The position numbers and the translations under genes are program-made. Below are positions 1-9,151 of a stretch of 64,000 nt of DNA, piece by piece. How positions within the stretch are numbered: position 1 is the stretch's first letter; every line of letters starts with the position of its first letter. This DNA is from Acidobacteriota bacterium (GTDB lineage: Bacteria; Acidobacteriota; Aminicenantia; Aminicenantales; Saccharicenantaceae): NCBI GenBank assembly GCA_029569255.1, contig JAKQUO010000004.1, forward strand, positions 28,886 through 92,885. Direction: 5' to 3'. The notes below the pieces were generated by a model. The model saw nothing but the letters and a program-made list of their open reading frames with translations, was not told the DNA's origin and did no database searches.

Positions 1-1271
1 AGCCGGTCGGCGAGCTTCGCCTGGAGGTCTTCCTCGGCCTTGAGCCAGGCCTCCTTGTCGAAGAGGGCCCGTTCGTCCCGGCCGAGGTCGAGCGCCGTGT
101 AGTCCCCCTCGTAATAGGCCCGCCGGAACGTCGCCGAGACGGCGGCCTCGACCGTCTGCTCCTCGACGACCTTGCGCGCGACGCGATCGACGAGCTGGCA
201 GACCGCCTCGCCGGTCAGCGTGACCGTGAATTTCTTTTCCGTGTAGGCGTCGAATTTAGCCCGGTCCCGGCGAAGCGGGGCCTTGCGCAGGGTCTCTTCG
301 GCGGCGCCATCATCCTCGACATAGGATTCGAGCCAGCCGAGGACGACGAAGTCGGCCCGCAGCGCCTGGCCGACCGCGGCCGCCGTCTGGAGCTGGATCG
401 CGCCGCTCCGGACGCGCAGGCGGGTCATCTCCCGGTGGATGGCGCCGCGGTCGATCGGCCCGACGAAGAGAGGCGGCTCGTCCATGTGCTCGTAGAGAAG
501 CGCGTCGTAGAGGCGGCCCTCCAGCCCGCGCGGCGCGGCGTCCGCGGCCCGGGGCTCGGCCCAGAAGGGCAGGACGGCGACGGTCCTCGTCCCGGCGTCC
601 AGCGCGGCCTTCTGGAGGGCCCGGCCCTCGGCCCCGGCCGGGCTGTCGGGGCCGTGGATGTCGAGGGCGCTCTGGGCGTGCTGGTAGGCCGCCCGGAAGG
701 CCCCCGTTTCCATGTCCTGCCCGGCCCACCGGAGGAAGACGCGGGCCCGGGCGTCGTCGACGCGGAGCCGCTGCCCGGGGTCCAGGGGGTAGGGGAGCGT
801 GCGCTCGTATACCCGCAGGGCGTCGGGCCAGCGGCCCGCCCTCTCCAGGTCCTCGCCCTGGCGGAACAGGGACCCGACGGCGGCGTCGACCATGTCCAGG
901 CGGAAGTCCGCGTAGTCGGAGGGCACGGGGACCGGGACGCCGACCTGCTCGGTCCTGGCCCTCAGCCCGTCGATGCGCAGGATGGCCGCGACGGCGTTCT
1001 CGAAATGGCCGTCGGCCCCGTTCGCGCGGGCCTCGTTCAGGTAATCGTCGACGACCTTGGCGCCGACCTCGGCCAGGCGCCGGCGCGCGTCCTCCCGGCC
1101 CGGCTCCTTGGCCAGGACCGTTATGTAGCGCCGGGCCGCCTCCTCGAGCCGGCCCTGGCCTTCGAGCTTCTGGCCCTTCTGGTAGCGCTTCTCGGCCGTG
1201 GCGCAGCCGGCGAGGGCGAAGAGGAGGACGAGGGACACGGCCGCGGCGGCGGGCCTTTCGAGCGCTGGCAT
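1..1271 (-). CDS. TPR-like outer-membrane lipoprotein with VAVLPF domain (3' part cut by window edge)
   Basis: The reading frame is open from the ATG at 1271 to the window edge, 423 codons, with no stop, so the C-terminus lies outside. The N-terminus is a lipoprotein signal with lipobox LAGC (Cys at residue 23). A helical, TPR-like region follows (KRYQKGQKLEGQGRLEEAAR), then a segment with the motif TRTVAVLPFW. That motif is typical of CsgG, LpoB and FlgO-type lipoproteins, which act at the outer membrane or activate cell-wall synthases. It is transcribed away from the NlpC/P60 hydrolase next door, so a cell-envelope role is plausible. The precise family is not resolved from sequence alone. 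Confidence in the gene is high, in the function low. Confidence 0.75.
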   Translation of the reverse strand, partial: MPALERPAAAAVSLVLLFALAGCATAEKRYQKGQKLEGQGRLEEAARRYITVLAKEPGREDARRRLAEVGAKVVDDYLNEARANGADGHFENAVAAILRIDGLRARTEQVGVPVPVPSDYADFRLDMVDAAVGSLFRQGEDLERAGRWPDALRVYERTLPYPLDPGQRLRVDDARARVFLRWAGQDMETGAFRAAYQHAQSALDIHGPDSPAGAEGRALQKAALDAGTRTVAVLPFWAEPRAADAAPRGLEGRLYDALLYEHMDEPPLFVGPIDRGAIHREMTRLRVRSGAIQLQTAAAVGQALRADFVVLGWLESYVEDDGAAEETLRKAPLRRDRAKFDAYTEKKFTVTLTGEAVCQLVDRVARKVVEEQTVEAAVSATFRRAYYEGDYTALDLGRDERALFDKEAWLKAEEDLQAKLADR

Positions 1272-1390
1272 GATCACAAGCGGTTTGTAAGGCAAGGAAG
1301 CCGCCGCTGTCAATAGGGTTCGGGTTTCAGGCCCCAGAAAGGTTCCATTATTGGTCACGTGGTCCGACAAAATATGTGAAGGAAATGGAC

Positions 1391-2266
1391 ATGGAGACGT
1401 GCCGGGTAAGAAGTTGCGCCGGCCTTCTGGCCCTCGTCCTCATCGGCCTCGCGGGCTGCCGGGCCGGCGTTCAAACCGTCCCCGCCCTCGATCCTCCCGG
1501 CCGCCCCGCCACGAAAGCGGCCGCCCCCGCGAAAGCTCCCTCGGGGGTTGTCGAGGAGCCTCCCGCCGAGGCGTCCTCCCCGGTCTCCGCGGCCGCGGCC
1601 CGGCTGGGCTACTCCGTCCAAGCCGGCGCCTTCGCGGTCGAGGCCAACGCCCGAAAATTAGCCGCTTCTTTGACCTCTCTGAACCTGGATGCCTTCTATT
1701 TCCCGGCCGGCGCGGGGCTCTTCAAGGTCCGTTTCGGGGACTTCCCTTCCAAGGCCGCCGCCGACCGGGCGGCCCGACGGCTCGTCGCGGAGGGTCGGAT
1801 CGAGAGCTATTTCGTCGTCGCGCCCGGCGAGCGCGCCGCCGCGGTTCACGCACGGCCGGCGCTCGGCCCGGGCCTCCGCGACGGGCTCGTGGCCGCGGCC
1901 GAGAGCTTCGTCGGCTCGGGCTACGCCTGGGGCGGGACGACGGCCCGCGGCGGCTTCGACTGCAGCGGCCTCGTCCGGGCCGTCTACCGCCTGAACGGCC
2001 TCGACCTGCCTCGGTCCGTGGCCGACCAGTACCGGGCCGGCTCGCCCGTGCGCCGGGACCTCTTGGCGAAAGGCGACCTCGTCTTCTTCTCTTCCACGCC
2101 CGGCCGCGAGCGGACCCACGTGGGCGTTTACGCCGGCGGCGGCGAGTTCATCCACGCTCCCGGCGCGGGGAAGACCGTCAGGCGCGATTCGCTCGAGAGC
2201 CGCTACTTCCGGGACAATTTCCGCGGCGGACGGACCTATCTCGGCGAGCTCTCGGCCCGGAACTGA
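1391..2266 (+). CDS. SPOR and NlpC/P60 domain lipoprotein (cell-wall hydrolase)
   Basis: Probable peptidoglycan endopeptidase anchored in the envelope. The lipoprotein signal ends in LAGC with Cys23. An SPOR domain, which binds septal or denuded peptidoglycan, spans about residues 74-143 (YSVQAGAF to SYFVV). An NlpC/P60 domain fills about 160-291 and keeps all three expected catalytic positions: Cys191 in FDCSGLV, His243 in THVGVY and His255 in FIHAPG. I chose the ATG at 1391 because AAGGA at 1379-1383 lies 7 nt upstream; a GTG at 1376 and an ATG at 1385 are in frame but overlap or crowd that site. P60 enzymes cut D-Glu to diamino-acid bonds in stem peptides. The fusion of SPOR and P60 suggests division-linked remodelling. 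Confidence 0.9.
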   Translation: METCRVRSCAGLLALVLIGLAGCRAGVQTVPALDPPGRPATKAAAPAKAPSGVVEEPPAEASSPVSAAAARLGYSVQAGAFAVEANARKLAASLTSLNLDAFYFPAGAGLFKVRFGDFPSKAAADRAARRLVAEGRIESYFVVAPGERAAAVHARPALGPGLRDGLVAAAESFVGSGYAWGGTTARGGFDCSGLVRAVYRLNGLDLPRSVADQYRAGSPVRRDLLAKGDLVFFSSTPGRERTHVGVYAGGGEFIHAPGAGKTVRRDSLESRYFRDNFRGGRTYLGELSARN

Positions 2267-2667
2267 GCCCGGACGGAACAGTCCGGCCCCGCCTCTTCAC
2301 GTATTCATCGAGGCCGATGGCCCGGGGCTCGCCGTGGTCGCCCATTGGCGCTCACCCGCGGAGCCCATGGCGGACCTCCGTGATTCCGTCCGGCTCTACT
2401 TCTTTTTCAGCGGCGCCTGGAACAGGGGTTTCTTGTATTCCAGGGTCAATCAGTCATTGTCTCCGTTCGAACTTGCGGGGCGCGTACCGTGGCGGCCCAT
2501 GTTCCGGCACGCGCCTCGATCTCACGAAGGATCTCCCCGCGGCCGCGCGGCGGCTCCTCCTTGCGCATCCCCGGGCGGCAGGGACGCGGTCCGCCTCCCT
2601 GGTTTTTCCCCGGGGGGCATTGGCGCAGGCGGATCTTCCGGCACCCGGGAGAAGCCCGGCGTTCTCG
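2267..2667. other. Gene-free spacer
   Basis: About 400 bases with no supported gene. A hairpin CCGGAC/GTCCGG follows the NlpC/P60 stop. A minus-strand stretch near 2398-2448 reads as a short basic C-terminal tail (EYKKPLFQAPLKKK, then stop) after an in-frame stop. It could be the last codons of a decayed gene, but it is too short to call. Confidence 0.5.
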
Positions 2668-2698
2668 TTGACCGTTGTGATATATTATTACATATAAT
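2668..2698 (+). promoter_or_regulatory. Promoter of the erythromycin-esterase-like gene
   Basis: TTGACC at 2668-2673 is followed by TATAAT at 2693-2698 (19 bp spacer) or CATATA at 2691-2696 (17 bp). The -10 lies inside the palindrome at 2682-2703, an arrangement expected for repression. Confidence 0.55.
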
Positions 2699-2703
2699 AA
2701 TAT
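2682..2703. promoter_or_regulatory. AT-rich 22-bp palindromic operator
   Basis: ATATTATTA-CATA-TAATAATAT is a palindrome with a single mismatched base pair, set in very GC-rich DNA over the -10 box. It shares the 18-base string ATATATTATTRYATATAA (from 2680) with the site at 10584-10606, so it looks like a regulator binding site and not a chance AT stretch. Confidence 0.6.
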
Positions 2704-2746
2704 ATTAAAGGAATGAGCGGTCTTTCGTCCCGTGAGGAGGCCCATG

Positions 2747-4168
2747 ATGAGAACGAACCGGACCCTGGCGACCGTCCTGTCCGCCGTTCTGGCGGCCGTC
2801 CCGGCCGCGGCGTCCTCCCAGACCGGGTCGAAGGGGCCAGCGGCCCCGAAATGGGACCCGGCGCAGGTCGGCGCCGTCGCGGCCTGGCTCGGCCAGCGGG
2901 CCGTCCCGCTGACGAGCGTCCGGGCCGGCGCGGGCTTCGACGACCTCCGGCCGCTCGGGGCCCTTCTCCGGGACGTCCGCGTCGTCGGCCTGGGCGAGGC
3001 GACGCACGGGACGCGGGAGTTCTTCCAGTTCAAGCACCGGATGCTCGAATTCCTCGTCCGCGAGCTCGGCTTCACGGCCTTCGCCATCGAGGCCAGCTAC
3101 CCCGCCTGCTGGAACATCGACGCCTATGTCCTCGGCGGGCCGGGCGATCCGGCCGCGGCCCTGGCCAGCCAGGGCTTCTGGACCTGGGACACGAACGAGG
3201 TCTCGGAGATGATCGCCTGGATGCGGGAGTACAACCGCACGGCGCCCGCGGGCCGCAAGGTCCGCTTCCTGGGCTACGACATCCAGCACCTCGGCCGCGT
3301 CTTGGCGGTCGTTTCGGACTACCTCGGGCGCGTGGATCCTGACGCGGTCGAGCCGGCCCGTGCGGCCCTCGAGCCCCTGCTCGACATGAAGAGCGTCCAG
3401 GCCCTGAGGAAAAAGCCCGCCGAGGAGCTGAAGAGAGTCGAGGGTCCCTACAGGGACCTCCTCGCCCATATGGCCTTCCATCGGACGCCCTACGTCCGCG
3501 GCAGCTCGGCGGCCGAGTACGAGGAGGTCCTCCAGCACATCCGGGTCGCCGGCCAATTCTTCAACAGCTACGCCGTCACCCCCGCCGGGCCCGAAGCGGC
3601 CGCCCGGCTCTCCCGCGACTTCTACATGGCCGACAACATCTGGCAGCTGTCGCAGGCCCTCGCGCCCGGGACGAAGATGGTCGTCTGGGCCCACAACGCC
3701 CATGTCTCCAAGGGCGACCTCTACGGCTCCCCGGCCATGGGCGCCTATCTCGCGCGCTTCTTCGGGGAGGCCTATTACGCCATCGGCTTCTCCTTCGACC
3801 GGGGCTCCTTCCAGGCTTGCGATGTCGGATCGCCCCGCTGGGCGAGCGAGGGGTGCATCCTGGCTGAATTCACGGTCGGCCCGGCGCCCGAGGGGAGCAT
3901 CGACTGGTTCCTGGCCCGCCCGGGGATCCCGAACTATTTCGTCGATATCCGGGGCGCGGCCGGCGATCCGACCGTTTCGCGTTGGCTGGCGGCGGAAATG
4001 CCCCTGCGCTTCGTCGGTTCGGGATATTCCGCGAAGGCTCCCGATGTCAACTTCGGTCAGACCCGGCTCGAGCGGGACTACGACGGTCTCGTCTTTTTCG
4101 GGACGACGTCCCGGGCCCGGCCCAACCCGACGGGGATGCGGCCCAAGCCCGCGGGCGCGGACAAATAG
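2747..4168 (+). CDS. Exported erythromycin-esterase family protein
   Basis: A 473-residue protein with an N-terminal signal peptide (MRTNRTLATVLSAVLAAVPAAASSQ), so it acts outside the cytoplasm. It carries the hallmark of the erythromycin esterase (Ere/SucA) family: GLGEATHGTREFFQFKH with Glu84, His87 and His97, and a later WAHNAHVSKGD containing the second conserved His. Family members hydrolyse macrolide lactones or other esters. Chromosomal homologues in environmental bacteria are mostly of unknown substrate, so macrolide resistance should not be assumed. I chose the ATG at 2747 because AGGAGG at 2735-2740 is 6 nt upstream; the GTG at 2732 overlaps that ribosome site. The promoter carries a striking AT-rich palindrome. 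Confidence 0.88.
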   Translation: MRTNRTLATVLSAVLAAVPAAASSQTGSKGPAAPKWDPAQVGAVAAWLGQRAVPLTSVRAGAGFDDLRPLGALLRDVRVVGLGEATHGTREFFQFKHRMLEFLVRELGFTAFAIEASYPACWNIDAYVLGGPGDPAAALASQGFWTWDTNEVSEMIAWMREYNRTAPAGRKVRFLGYDIQHLGRVLAVVSDYLGRVDPDAVEPARAALEPLLDMKSVQALRKKPAEELKRVEGPYRDLLAHMAFHRTPYVRGSSAAEYEEVLQHIRVAGQFFNSYAVTPAGPEAAARLSRDFYMADNIWQLSQALAPGTKMVVWAHNAHVSKGDLYGSPAMGAYLARFFGEAYYAIGFSFDRGSFQACDVGSPRWASEGCILAEFTVGPAPEGSIDWFLARPGIPNYFVDIRGAAGDPTVSRWLAAEMPLRFVGSGYSAKAPDVNFGQTRLERDYDGLVFFGTTSRARPNPTGMRPKPAGADK

Positions 4169-4217
4169 CCGGTCCCGGGGCCGGCGGGGCGGCCGCCGGG
4201 CAGCGCTCAAAAAGGGC

Positions 4218-4266
4218 TTGACAAGCGACTTTATTTAAATAACCATTATTATAGATGAATATATAA
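4218..4266 (+). promoter_or_regulatory. AT-rich promoter and operator region of the TonB receptor gene
   Basis: TTGACA lies at 4218-4223. A perfect palindrome TTATTTAAATAA lies at 4231-4242, and an imperfect dyad TTAT-n-ATA/TAT-n-ATAA at 4246-4266. No textbook -10 sits at 17 bp; TAACCA at 16 bp is the best. The dyad resembles the sites at 2682 and 10584 less exactly. Confidence 0.45.
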
Positions 4267-4279
4267 GGAGGCTTCCGAC

Positions 4280-6946
4280 ATGCTCAGAAACCGCTTCTCC
4301 GCCGTCCTTCTCGTCCTGCTCCTGGCGGCCGCGACGGCCGCCGCGCAGGTCAGGACGGGCGTCCTGACGGGTCGGGTCCTGGACGACCAGGGTGAGCCCC
4401 TGCCCGGGGTCGTTGTCACGATCACCAGCCCGGCCATGATCCAAGGCACGAGGGCCGAGACGACCAACGACCGCGGGCTCTACCGCTTCATCAATCTCGA
4501 CCCCGGCGTCTACGCCCTCAAAGCCGAGCTCCCGTCCTTCCAGACCTACGAACAGGAGGATATCCGCGTCCGCCTCGGGTTGACTTCGACGGTCGACGTC
4601 AAGCTCGCCATGGTCTCGCTTCAGGCCGACATCCAGGTCGTCGCCGTGAAGCCCCTCATCGACATCGAAAGCAACCGCCTCTCGTCGAACTTCACGACGG
4701 AGATGCTGGCCAAGCTCCCATCGGCCAGGAACATGGACTCCATCCTGCAGATGGCCCCCGGCACGGTCGTCGTCGGGGACAGCCGGTCCGCATTCGGCAG
4801 CGGCTCCCGCGAGAACTACTACAGCGTCGACGGGACGTACCTGACCGACCCGGGCGCCGGGACCCAGATGAGCTTCTGGAACTACGACATCATCGAGGAG
4901 GCCCAGATCGAGGGGACGGGCCACGACGCCCAGTACGGGAACGCCTCAGGCGCCGTCATCAACGTCATCACCAAGTCCGGCGGCGACCGCTTCTCGGGCC
5001 TGGTCAACATCTTCTTCCGCAACAAGGCCCTGCGCTCGGACAACCACGAGGGCACGGGCCTGGGGGCGCCGACCGACGCCGTCAAGAACGAGTGGGAGAC
5101 CTCGTTCAACTTCGGCGGGCCCATCAAGCCGGGCCGGGTCTGGTTCTTCGTCAGCGGGAACCTCCTGCCGACCGACTCCGAAACGGTCGGGTTCCCCGAC
5201 GAGATCCAGCGCCGCCAGGCTTTCGGCTTCGGGAAGCTCACAGCCCAGCTCAACCCCAAGAACCGCCTGTCCCTCGTCTACAACTACAGCCGGGACAGGC
5301 AGAACCACATGTACGCCAGCCAGTTCCGGACCCCCGAGTCCACCCTGAACTCCCTCCAGTGGACCTCGACCTTCAACCTCCAGTGGAACTCCCAGCTCGG
5401 CTCGAACACGCTTCTCGAGGTCCGGGCCGCCCACGTCGACCGGTCCACGAGCTACAACTCGAACGGCGACGGCCCCCAGTATTACGAGATGACGACGGGC
5501 ATGATGACCGGGAGCGCCGGCTTCCGCAACACCCAGACGCGGCACCGCAATCAGGGCCAAGGCAGCCTGACGCACTGGGTCGACCGGTTCCTCGGCAGCC
5601 ACGACCTCAAGGTCGGCTTCGACTACGAGCGAGGGGCGGCCGGCTACGACGGGACGAACCTGCTCGACGACCAGGGCCGCTCCTCCATCTACCTCAACAA
5701 CGGCGCGCTCTACATGTGGCTCGTCGAAGACCCGGCCCACGTGAAGAAGAACGACGTCTTCTATGCCCTGGCCGGCTATGCCCAGGACACCTGGAAGCTC
5801 TTGTCCCGCCTGACGGTGAACGCCGGCGTCCGGCTCAACGCCGTCCGGAACGTCATCCCCAAGCAGTACATGGTCCCCGAGGACTTCACCGAATTCCGGT
5901 TCACGAACCTCGAGCCCCGCCTCGGCCTCGTCTACGACATCTCCACGCGCGGGCGTCAGATGGCCCTCAAGGCCCACTACGGCCGCTACTACATCAACAG
6001 CATGGCCCTGGGGCTGTCGAACCCGAACGCCCGGACCAGGGAAACGTGGTTCAACTGGAACGGGACGCCTTACCTCCTGAGCCGCGTCAGCCCGACCACG
6101 GTCACGGTCGATCCGGACCTCCGGCGGCCCTACTCGGACTCCTTCCTTCTGGGCTTCGAGATCTCCCTGCTCAAGAACCTGGCCCTCAAGGTCAACGGCA
6201 TCTACAAGACGAGCGAGGACTTCATCGGGTTGATCGACCTGGCCCGGACCGCCGATTGGTACGACCCCCGGGTGGTCGACAATCCCATCGCCGGGGGGAC
6301 TCTGACCGTCTTCAACCGGAGGGCCGGCGCGCCGCTGAACCGCTATCATTACACGAACCCCCCCCAGGCCGACCGGGCCTACAAGGCCATCCAATTCGTC
6401 CTGGAGAAGAGCCTCTCCGCCCACTTCCAGTTCCTGTCCTCTTTCACCTACAGCCGGGCGGTGGGCCTCGTGTCCCTGGGGACCTTGGTGAGCGGCGGCA
6501 TGACGACGACGAGCCTCGACTGGACCAATCCGAACATGTACGTCAACACCAGGGGCCGGCTGGACCTGGACAAGCCCTGCGAGCTCAAGTTCAGCGGCGT
6601 CTACTTCGCCCCTCTCGGCTTCGTCCTGGGCGTGAACTACATCGGCCAGTCCGGCGCGCCGTACGGCCGGTCCTTCCGGGTCAATCTCAACCAGGGGCTG
6701 ACGAGCTTTTATGGCGAAATCCCGGGCAGCCAGCGAACGCCTTTCCAGCACCTGCTCGACGTCAGGCTGGAAAAGACGTTCCGGGCCGGGCGCTTCCAGC
6801 CCAAGGCCTTCGTCGAGGTCTTCAACCTGACGAACGCCAACACGGCCCTCGGGATCGGCGCCACCCTGGGCACCGCCACCTACGGGCAGATCACGTCCAT
6901 CCTGCCCCCGAGGACGGTGCGCCTCGGCGTGGGCACGAGCTTCTGA
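4280..6946 (+). CDS. TonB-dependent receptor with carboxypeptidase regulatory-like domain
   Basis: An outer-membrane receptor of 888 residues, the usual length for the Acidobacteriota-type SusC/OmpA-like family. The signal peptide ends at AAAQ (about residue 23). A carboxypeptidase regulatory-like beta-sandwich follows at about 25-105 (VLTGRVLDDQGEPLPGVVV). The plug spans about 120-225, including the ENYYSVDG and SGAVINVITKSGG motifs. A beta-barrel of alternating aromatic strands runs to the C-terminal RLGVGTSF, which ends in Phe as barrel proteins do. The ATG at 4280 follows AAGGAGG with good spacing. Substrate unknown; family members import oligopeptides, glycans or metal complexes. No SusD-like partner is adjacent, so it works alone or with a distant partner. 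Confidence 0.9.
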   Translation: MLRNRFSAVLLVLLLAAATAAAQVRTGVLTGRVLDDQGEPLPGVVVTITSPAMIQGTRAETTNDRGLYRFINLDPGVYALKAELPSFQTYEQEDIRVRLGLTSTVDVKLAMVSLQADIQVVAVKPLIDIESNRLSSNFTTEMLAKLPSARNMDSILQMAPGTVVVGDSRSAFGSGSRENYYSVDGTYLTDPGAGTQMSFWNYDIIEEAQIEGTGHDAQYGNASGAVINVITKSGGDRFSGLVNIFFRNKALRSDNHEGTGLGAPTDAVKNEWETSFNFGGPIKPGRVWFFVSGNLLPTDSETVGFPDEIQRRQAFGFGKLTAQLNPKNRLSLVYNYSRDRQNHMYASQFRTPESTLNSLQWTSTFNLQWNSQLGSNTLLEVRAAHVDRSTSYNSNGDGPQYYEMTTGMMTGSAGFRNTQTRHRNQGQGSLTHWVDRFLGSHDLKVGFDYERGAAGYDGTNLLDDQGRSSIYLNNGALYMWLVEDPAHVKKNDVFYALAGYAQDTWKLLSRLTVNAGVRLNAVRNVIPKQYMVPEDFTEFRFTNLEPRLGLVYDISTRGRQMALKAHYGRYYINSMALGLSNPNARTRETWFNWNGTPYLLSRVSPTTVTVDPDLRRPYSDSFLLGFEISLLKNLALKVNGIYKTSEDFIGLIDLARTADWYDPRVVDNPIAGGTLTVFNRRAGAPLNRYHYTNPPQADRAYKAIQFVLEKSLSAHFQFLSSFTYSRAVGLVSLGTLVSGGMTTTSLDWTNPNMYVNTRGRLDLDKPCELKFSGVYFAPLGFVLGVNYIGQSGAPYGRSFRVNLNQGLTSFYGEIPGSQRTPFQHLLDVRLEKTFRAGRFQPKAFVEVFNLTNANTALGIGATLGTATYGQITSILPPRTVRLGVGTSF

Positions 6947-6971
6947 GCTCTCCGACGGCATTCGATTTCAC

Positions 6972-7005
6972 GGGCGCCCGCGGTTTCGGCCGCGGGCGCC
7001 CTTCC
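6972..7005 (+). terminator. GC-rich terminator hairpin
   Basis: Perfect 12-bp stem GGGCGCCCGCGG (6972-6983) and CCGCGGGCGCCC (6990-7001) with a 6-nt loop, right after the TonB receptor stop. It is followed by TTCC and not a run of T, so efficiency is uncertain. Confidence 0.6.
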
Positions 7006-7014
7006 TGAAAGCCT

Positions 7015-8049
7015 ATGACCATGTCGCACAGACCGACAGGAAGAGGGCCGAGGGACGCCAAGGCCCTGGCCTCTTTCAAGGCCCTGCCGCGCGTCCCCCT
7101 CGTCTCGCCCGCGACCCCCGTCGAGCGGTGCGAGCGCCTCCGGGCGGCCCTGCCCGGCAGTCCCGAGATCTATATCAAGCGTGACGACGTCCAGCCTTTC
7201 CTCTGCGGCGGGAACAAGCTGCGCAAGCTCGAGTTCGTCATGGCCGACGCCCGGGCCCGGGGGGCGACGACGGTCCTGACGACGGGCGGCACCCGCTCCA
7301 ACCACGCCCGGATCACGGCCATGGTCGCCCGGCGGCTCGGTCTGGGGTGCGCCCTCGTCCTGAACGGGGAGGACCAGCCGTCGCCGCGGGGGAACTTCCT
7401 TCTCGACCGGCTCATCGGAACCGAGGTCCACTTCGTCGCCGGCCGGGCGGAGCGCGAGCCCCGGGCCCGTGAACTCGCCGCCGAGCTCGAGCGCCGCGGC
7501 GAGCGCGTCTACGTCGTCCCGCTCGGCGCGTCCGACGCCGTCGGCTCCTTCGGCCTCGTCGCCGCCGTGGAGGAACTGGTCCGAACGTCCGCCTGCCCGG
7601 CCGGGGGCTTCGACGCGATCGTCGTCTCCTCGTCGTCCGGGGGGACGCAGGCCGGCCTCGAGGTCGGCAAGAGGCTCTTCGGCTTCGACCGGACGCTCGT
7701 CGTCGGCGTCAGCCCCGACAATCCGGCGGCCGAGATCAAGGGCTCCGTCGCGCGGGCGATGACGCCCATGCTGGCGGCCCTCGGCTTGGACGAGCCGGGG
7801 TTCGAGGACGGGCTGACGGTCGACGACGCCTACGCGGGCGAGGCTTACGGGGTCCCGACGGAAGGGTCCCGTGAGGCGTGCCGTCTGTGGGCGGAAACGG
7901 AGGGCATCCTCCTCGACCCGGTCTACACGGCCAAGGCCTCGGCCGCCCTGTTCGATTACGTCCGCAAGGGCGTGTTCAAGCCGTCCCAGCGCGTTCTCTT
8001 CTGGCACACGGGCGGCCTCGTCAATCTCTTCGACGGCCAGGAGGCTTGA
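7015..8049 (+). CDS. PLP-dependent D-cysteine desulfhydrase / ACC deaminase family enzyme
   Basis: A cytoplasmic fold-type II PLP enzyme of 344 residues. GGNKLRKLEF contains the Schiff-base Lys68, and TGGTRSNHAR with the later SSSSGGTQAGL form the phosphate and substrate loops. This family deaminates D-cysteine to pyruvate, ammonia and sulfide, or opens 1-aminocyclopropane-1-carboxylate. The sequence does not settle which. ATG codons at 7015 and 7021 are both possible and the ribosome site is weak. It sits behind a strong hairpin, so it probably has its own promoter or receives read-through from the receptor gene. It converges on the GntR gene with 27 nt between stops. Confidence 0.85.
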   Translation: MTMSHRPTGRGPRDAKALASFKALPRVPLVSPATPVERCERLRAALPGSPEIYIKRDDVQPFLCGGNKLRKLEFVMADARARGATTVLTTGGTRSNHARITAMVARRLGLGCALVLNGEDQPSPRGNFLLDRLIGTEVHFVAGRAEREPRARELAAELERRGERVYVVPLGASDAVGSFGLVAAVEELVRTSACPAGGFDAIVVSSSSGGTQAGLEVGKRLFGFDRTLVVGVSPDNPAAEIKGSVARAMTPMLAALGLDEPGFEDGLTVDDAYAGEAYGVPTEGSREACRLWAETEGILLDPVYTAKASAALFDYVRKGVFKPSQRVLFWHTGGLVNLFDGQEA

Positions 8050-8076
8050 GCGGAGGCCGGCGGAGCGGCGCCGTCG

Positions 8077-9069
8077 TCAGGGGCAGCTCAGCTTCTTCAG
8101 GAGCGCGGCCTTGACGAGCTTGAGGGACTGGGGATCGACCCTGTCGAACGTGCAGAAGACGGGGATGCGGCCGGCGGCGAGCTTCTTGACGTCCTCGAAG
8201 ACCGGCGGCGTCGCCAGGAGCACATCCGACGCTTCGAGGACGGCCCGGGCCTTCTCCGTATCCGAATAGACCGAGGTCCGGATATTGATCTTGCGTCCGA
8301 ACACGGACCGCAGGAGCTCCCGGTAGAGAGGCACGGACTCCTGGTCGCGGCTGATGAAGCCGAACCGGGAGGACTTGTCGTAAGAGCTGATCTTCGCGAG
8401 CGTGTCCGGCGACATGTTGGTGATGAGCGTGTTGACCTCTATGGCGAGGTCCCCGACGATGTCCGCGACCTCGTTGACATGGAAGCCCGTCGTGACGATG
8501 CCCAGGAGCTCCGCCTCCCCCGCCGCCGCCACGAGCTCCTCCCGGAGGTCCGAGACCAGGACCGGCTTGACCCGGATGCCGGCGGCCTGGGCGAGCGTCT
8601 GCGAGATCTCCCGGATCTGGGGCAGGTTGCATTCGGTGAAGATGACGTACTTCCGGGACCGGTCGATGGCCACGCCGGAGAGGATGGACTCGACGAGGGC
8701 CCGGATCTCTTCGACGGTCCTCCCTTCCTGGAGAAGACCGACGACGTCCCGCTGGATGAGGGCCTCGGGGCGAAGCGGCGCCTCCGGCTTGCCCTGGGAC
8801 GGGCCCTTGAGCTTGCCGAGGGCGTCCTTGTGAAGCGTGGCCACGGTGCCCCGGCCCGGACGCATGGCGACGAGCTGTTCCCTCTCGAGCTCCTTGTACG
8901 CCTTGCGGACGGTCTCGAAGTTGATCTTCAGTTCGTCGGCCAGCTCGACGACCCCCGGGAGGCGGTCCCCGTCGCGGATGGCCCCGGTCGAGATGAAGTA
9001 CTTGGTCAGGTCCTTGATCTGCAGAAAGAGCGGCATCCGGCTCTTCTTGTCGATGAACCACTTGATCAT
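8077..9069 (-). CDS. GntR-family (YtrA-like) transcriptional regulator with large effector domain
   Basis: A DNA-binding regulator of 330 residues. Residues about 1-75 are a GntR winged helix (PLFLQIKDLTKYFIS, then the recognition helix region ELADELKINFETVRKAYKEL and wing GRGTVATL). The start PLFLQI with short spacing before the helix is typical of the YtrA subfamily. Residues 100-330 form an alpha/beta domain that looks like a periplasmic-binding-type sensor (YVIFTECNLPQIREISQTL), much larger than in most YtrA members. YtrA-type proteins bind AT-rich GT-n-AC dyads, so this is a candidate regulator of the AT-rich operators found here at 2682 and 10584; that link is inference. It has its own promoter at 9094-9123. 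Confidence 0.85.
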   Translation of the reverse strand: MIKWFIDKKSRMPLFLQIKDLTKYFISTGAIRDGDRLPGVVELADELKINFETVRKAYKELEREQLVAMRPGRGTVATLHKDALGKLKGPSQGKPEAPLRPEALIQRDVVGLLQEGRTVEEIRALVESILSGVAIDRSRKYVIFTECNLPQIREISQTLAQAAGIRVKPVLVSDLREELVAAAGEAELLGIVTTGFHVNEVADIVGDLAIEVNTLITNMSPDTLAKISSYDKSSRFGFISRDQESVPLYRELLRSVFGRKINIRTSVYSDTEKARAVLEASDVLLATPPVFEDVKKLAAGRIPVFCTFDRVDPQSLKLVKAALLKKLSCP

Positions 9070-9093
9070 ATCGTCCCTCGCCGCTTGCCGGTC

Positions 9094-9123
9094 ATTCTAT
9101 CCGACGCGCCGGCCGTTTTTCAA
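9094..9123 (-). promoter_or_regulatory. Promoter of the GntR regulator gene
   Basis: On the minus strand, TTGAAA (9123-9118), an 18-bp spacer and TAGAAT (9099-9094), 24 nt before the ATG at 9069. A GAGGGA ribosome site lies between. Confidence 0.6.
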
Positions 9124-9151
9124 GGCCCCTCCGCCCGAGCCCCGGCTCTTT

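Noticed and set aside
2334..2708. Possible small gene before the erythromycin-esterase-like gene
   Set aside because: The frame runs through the promoter and palindrome of the next gene, is rich in Arg/Pro/Gly and has no ribosome site.
2747..4168. Macrolide-resistance gene
   Set aside because: The family match is good, but exported chromosomal relatives in environmental bacteria are mostly of unknown substrate and no mobile context is present.
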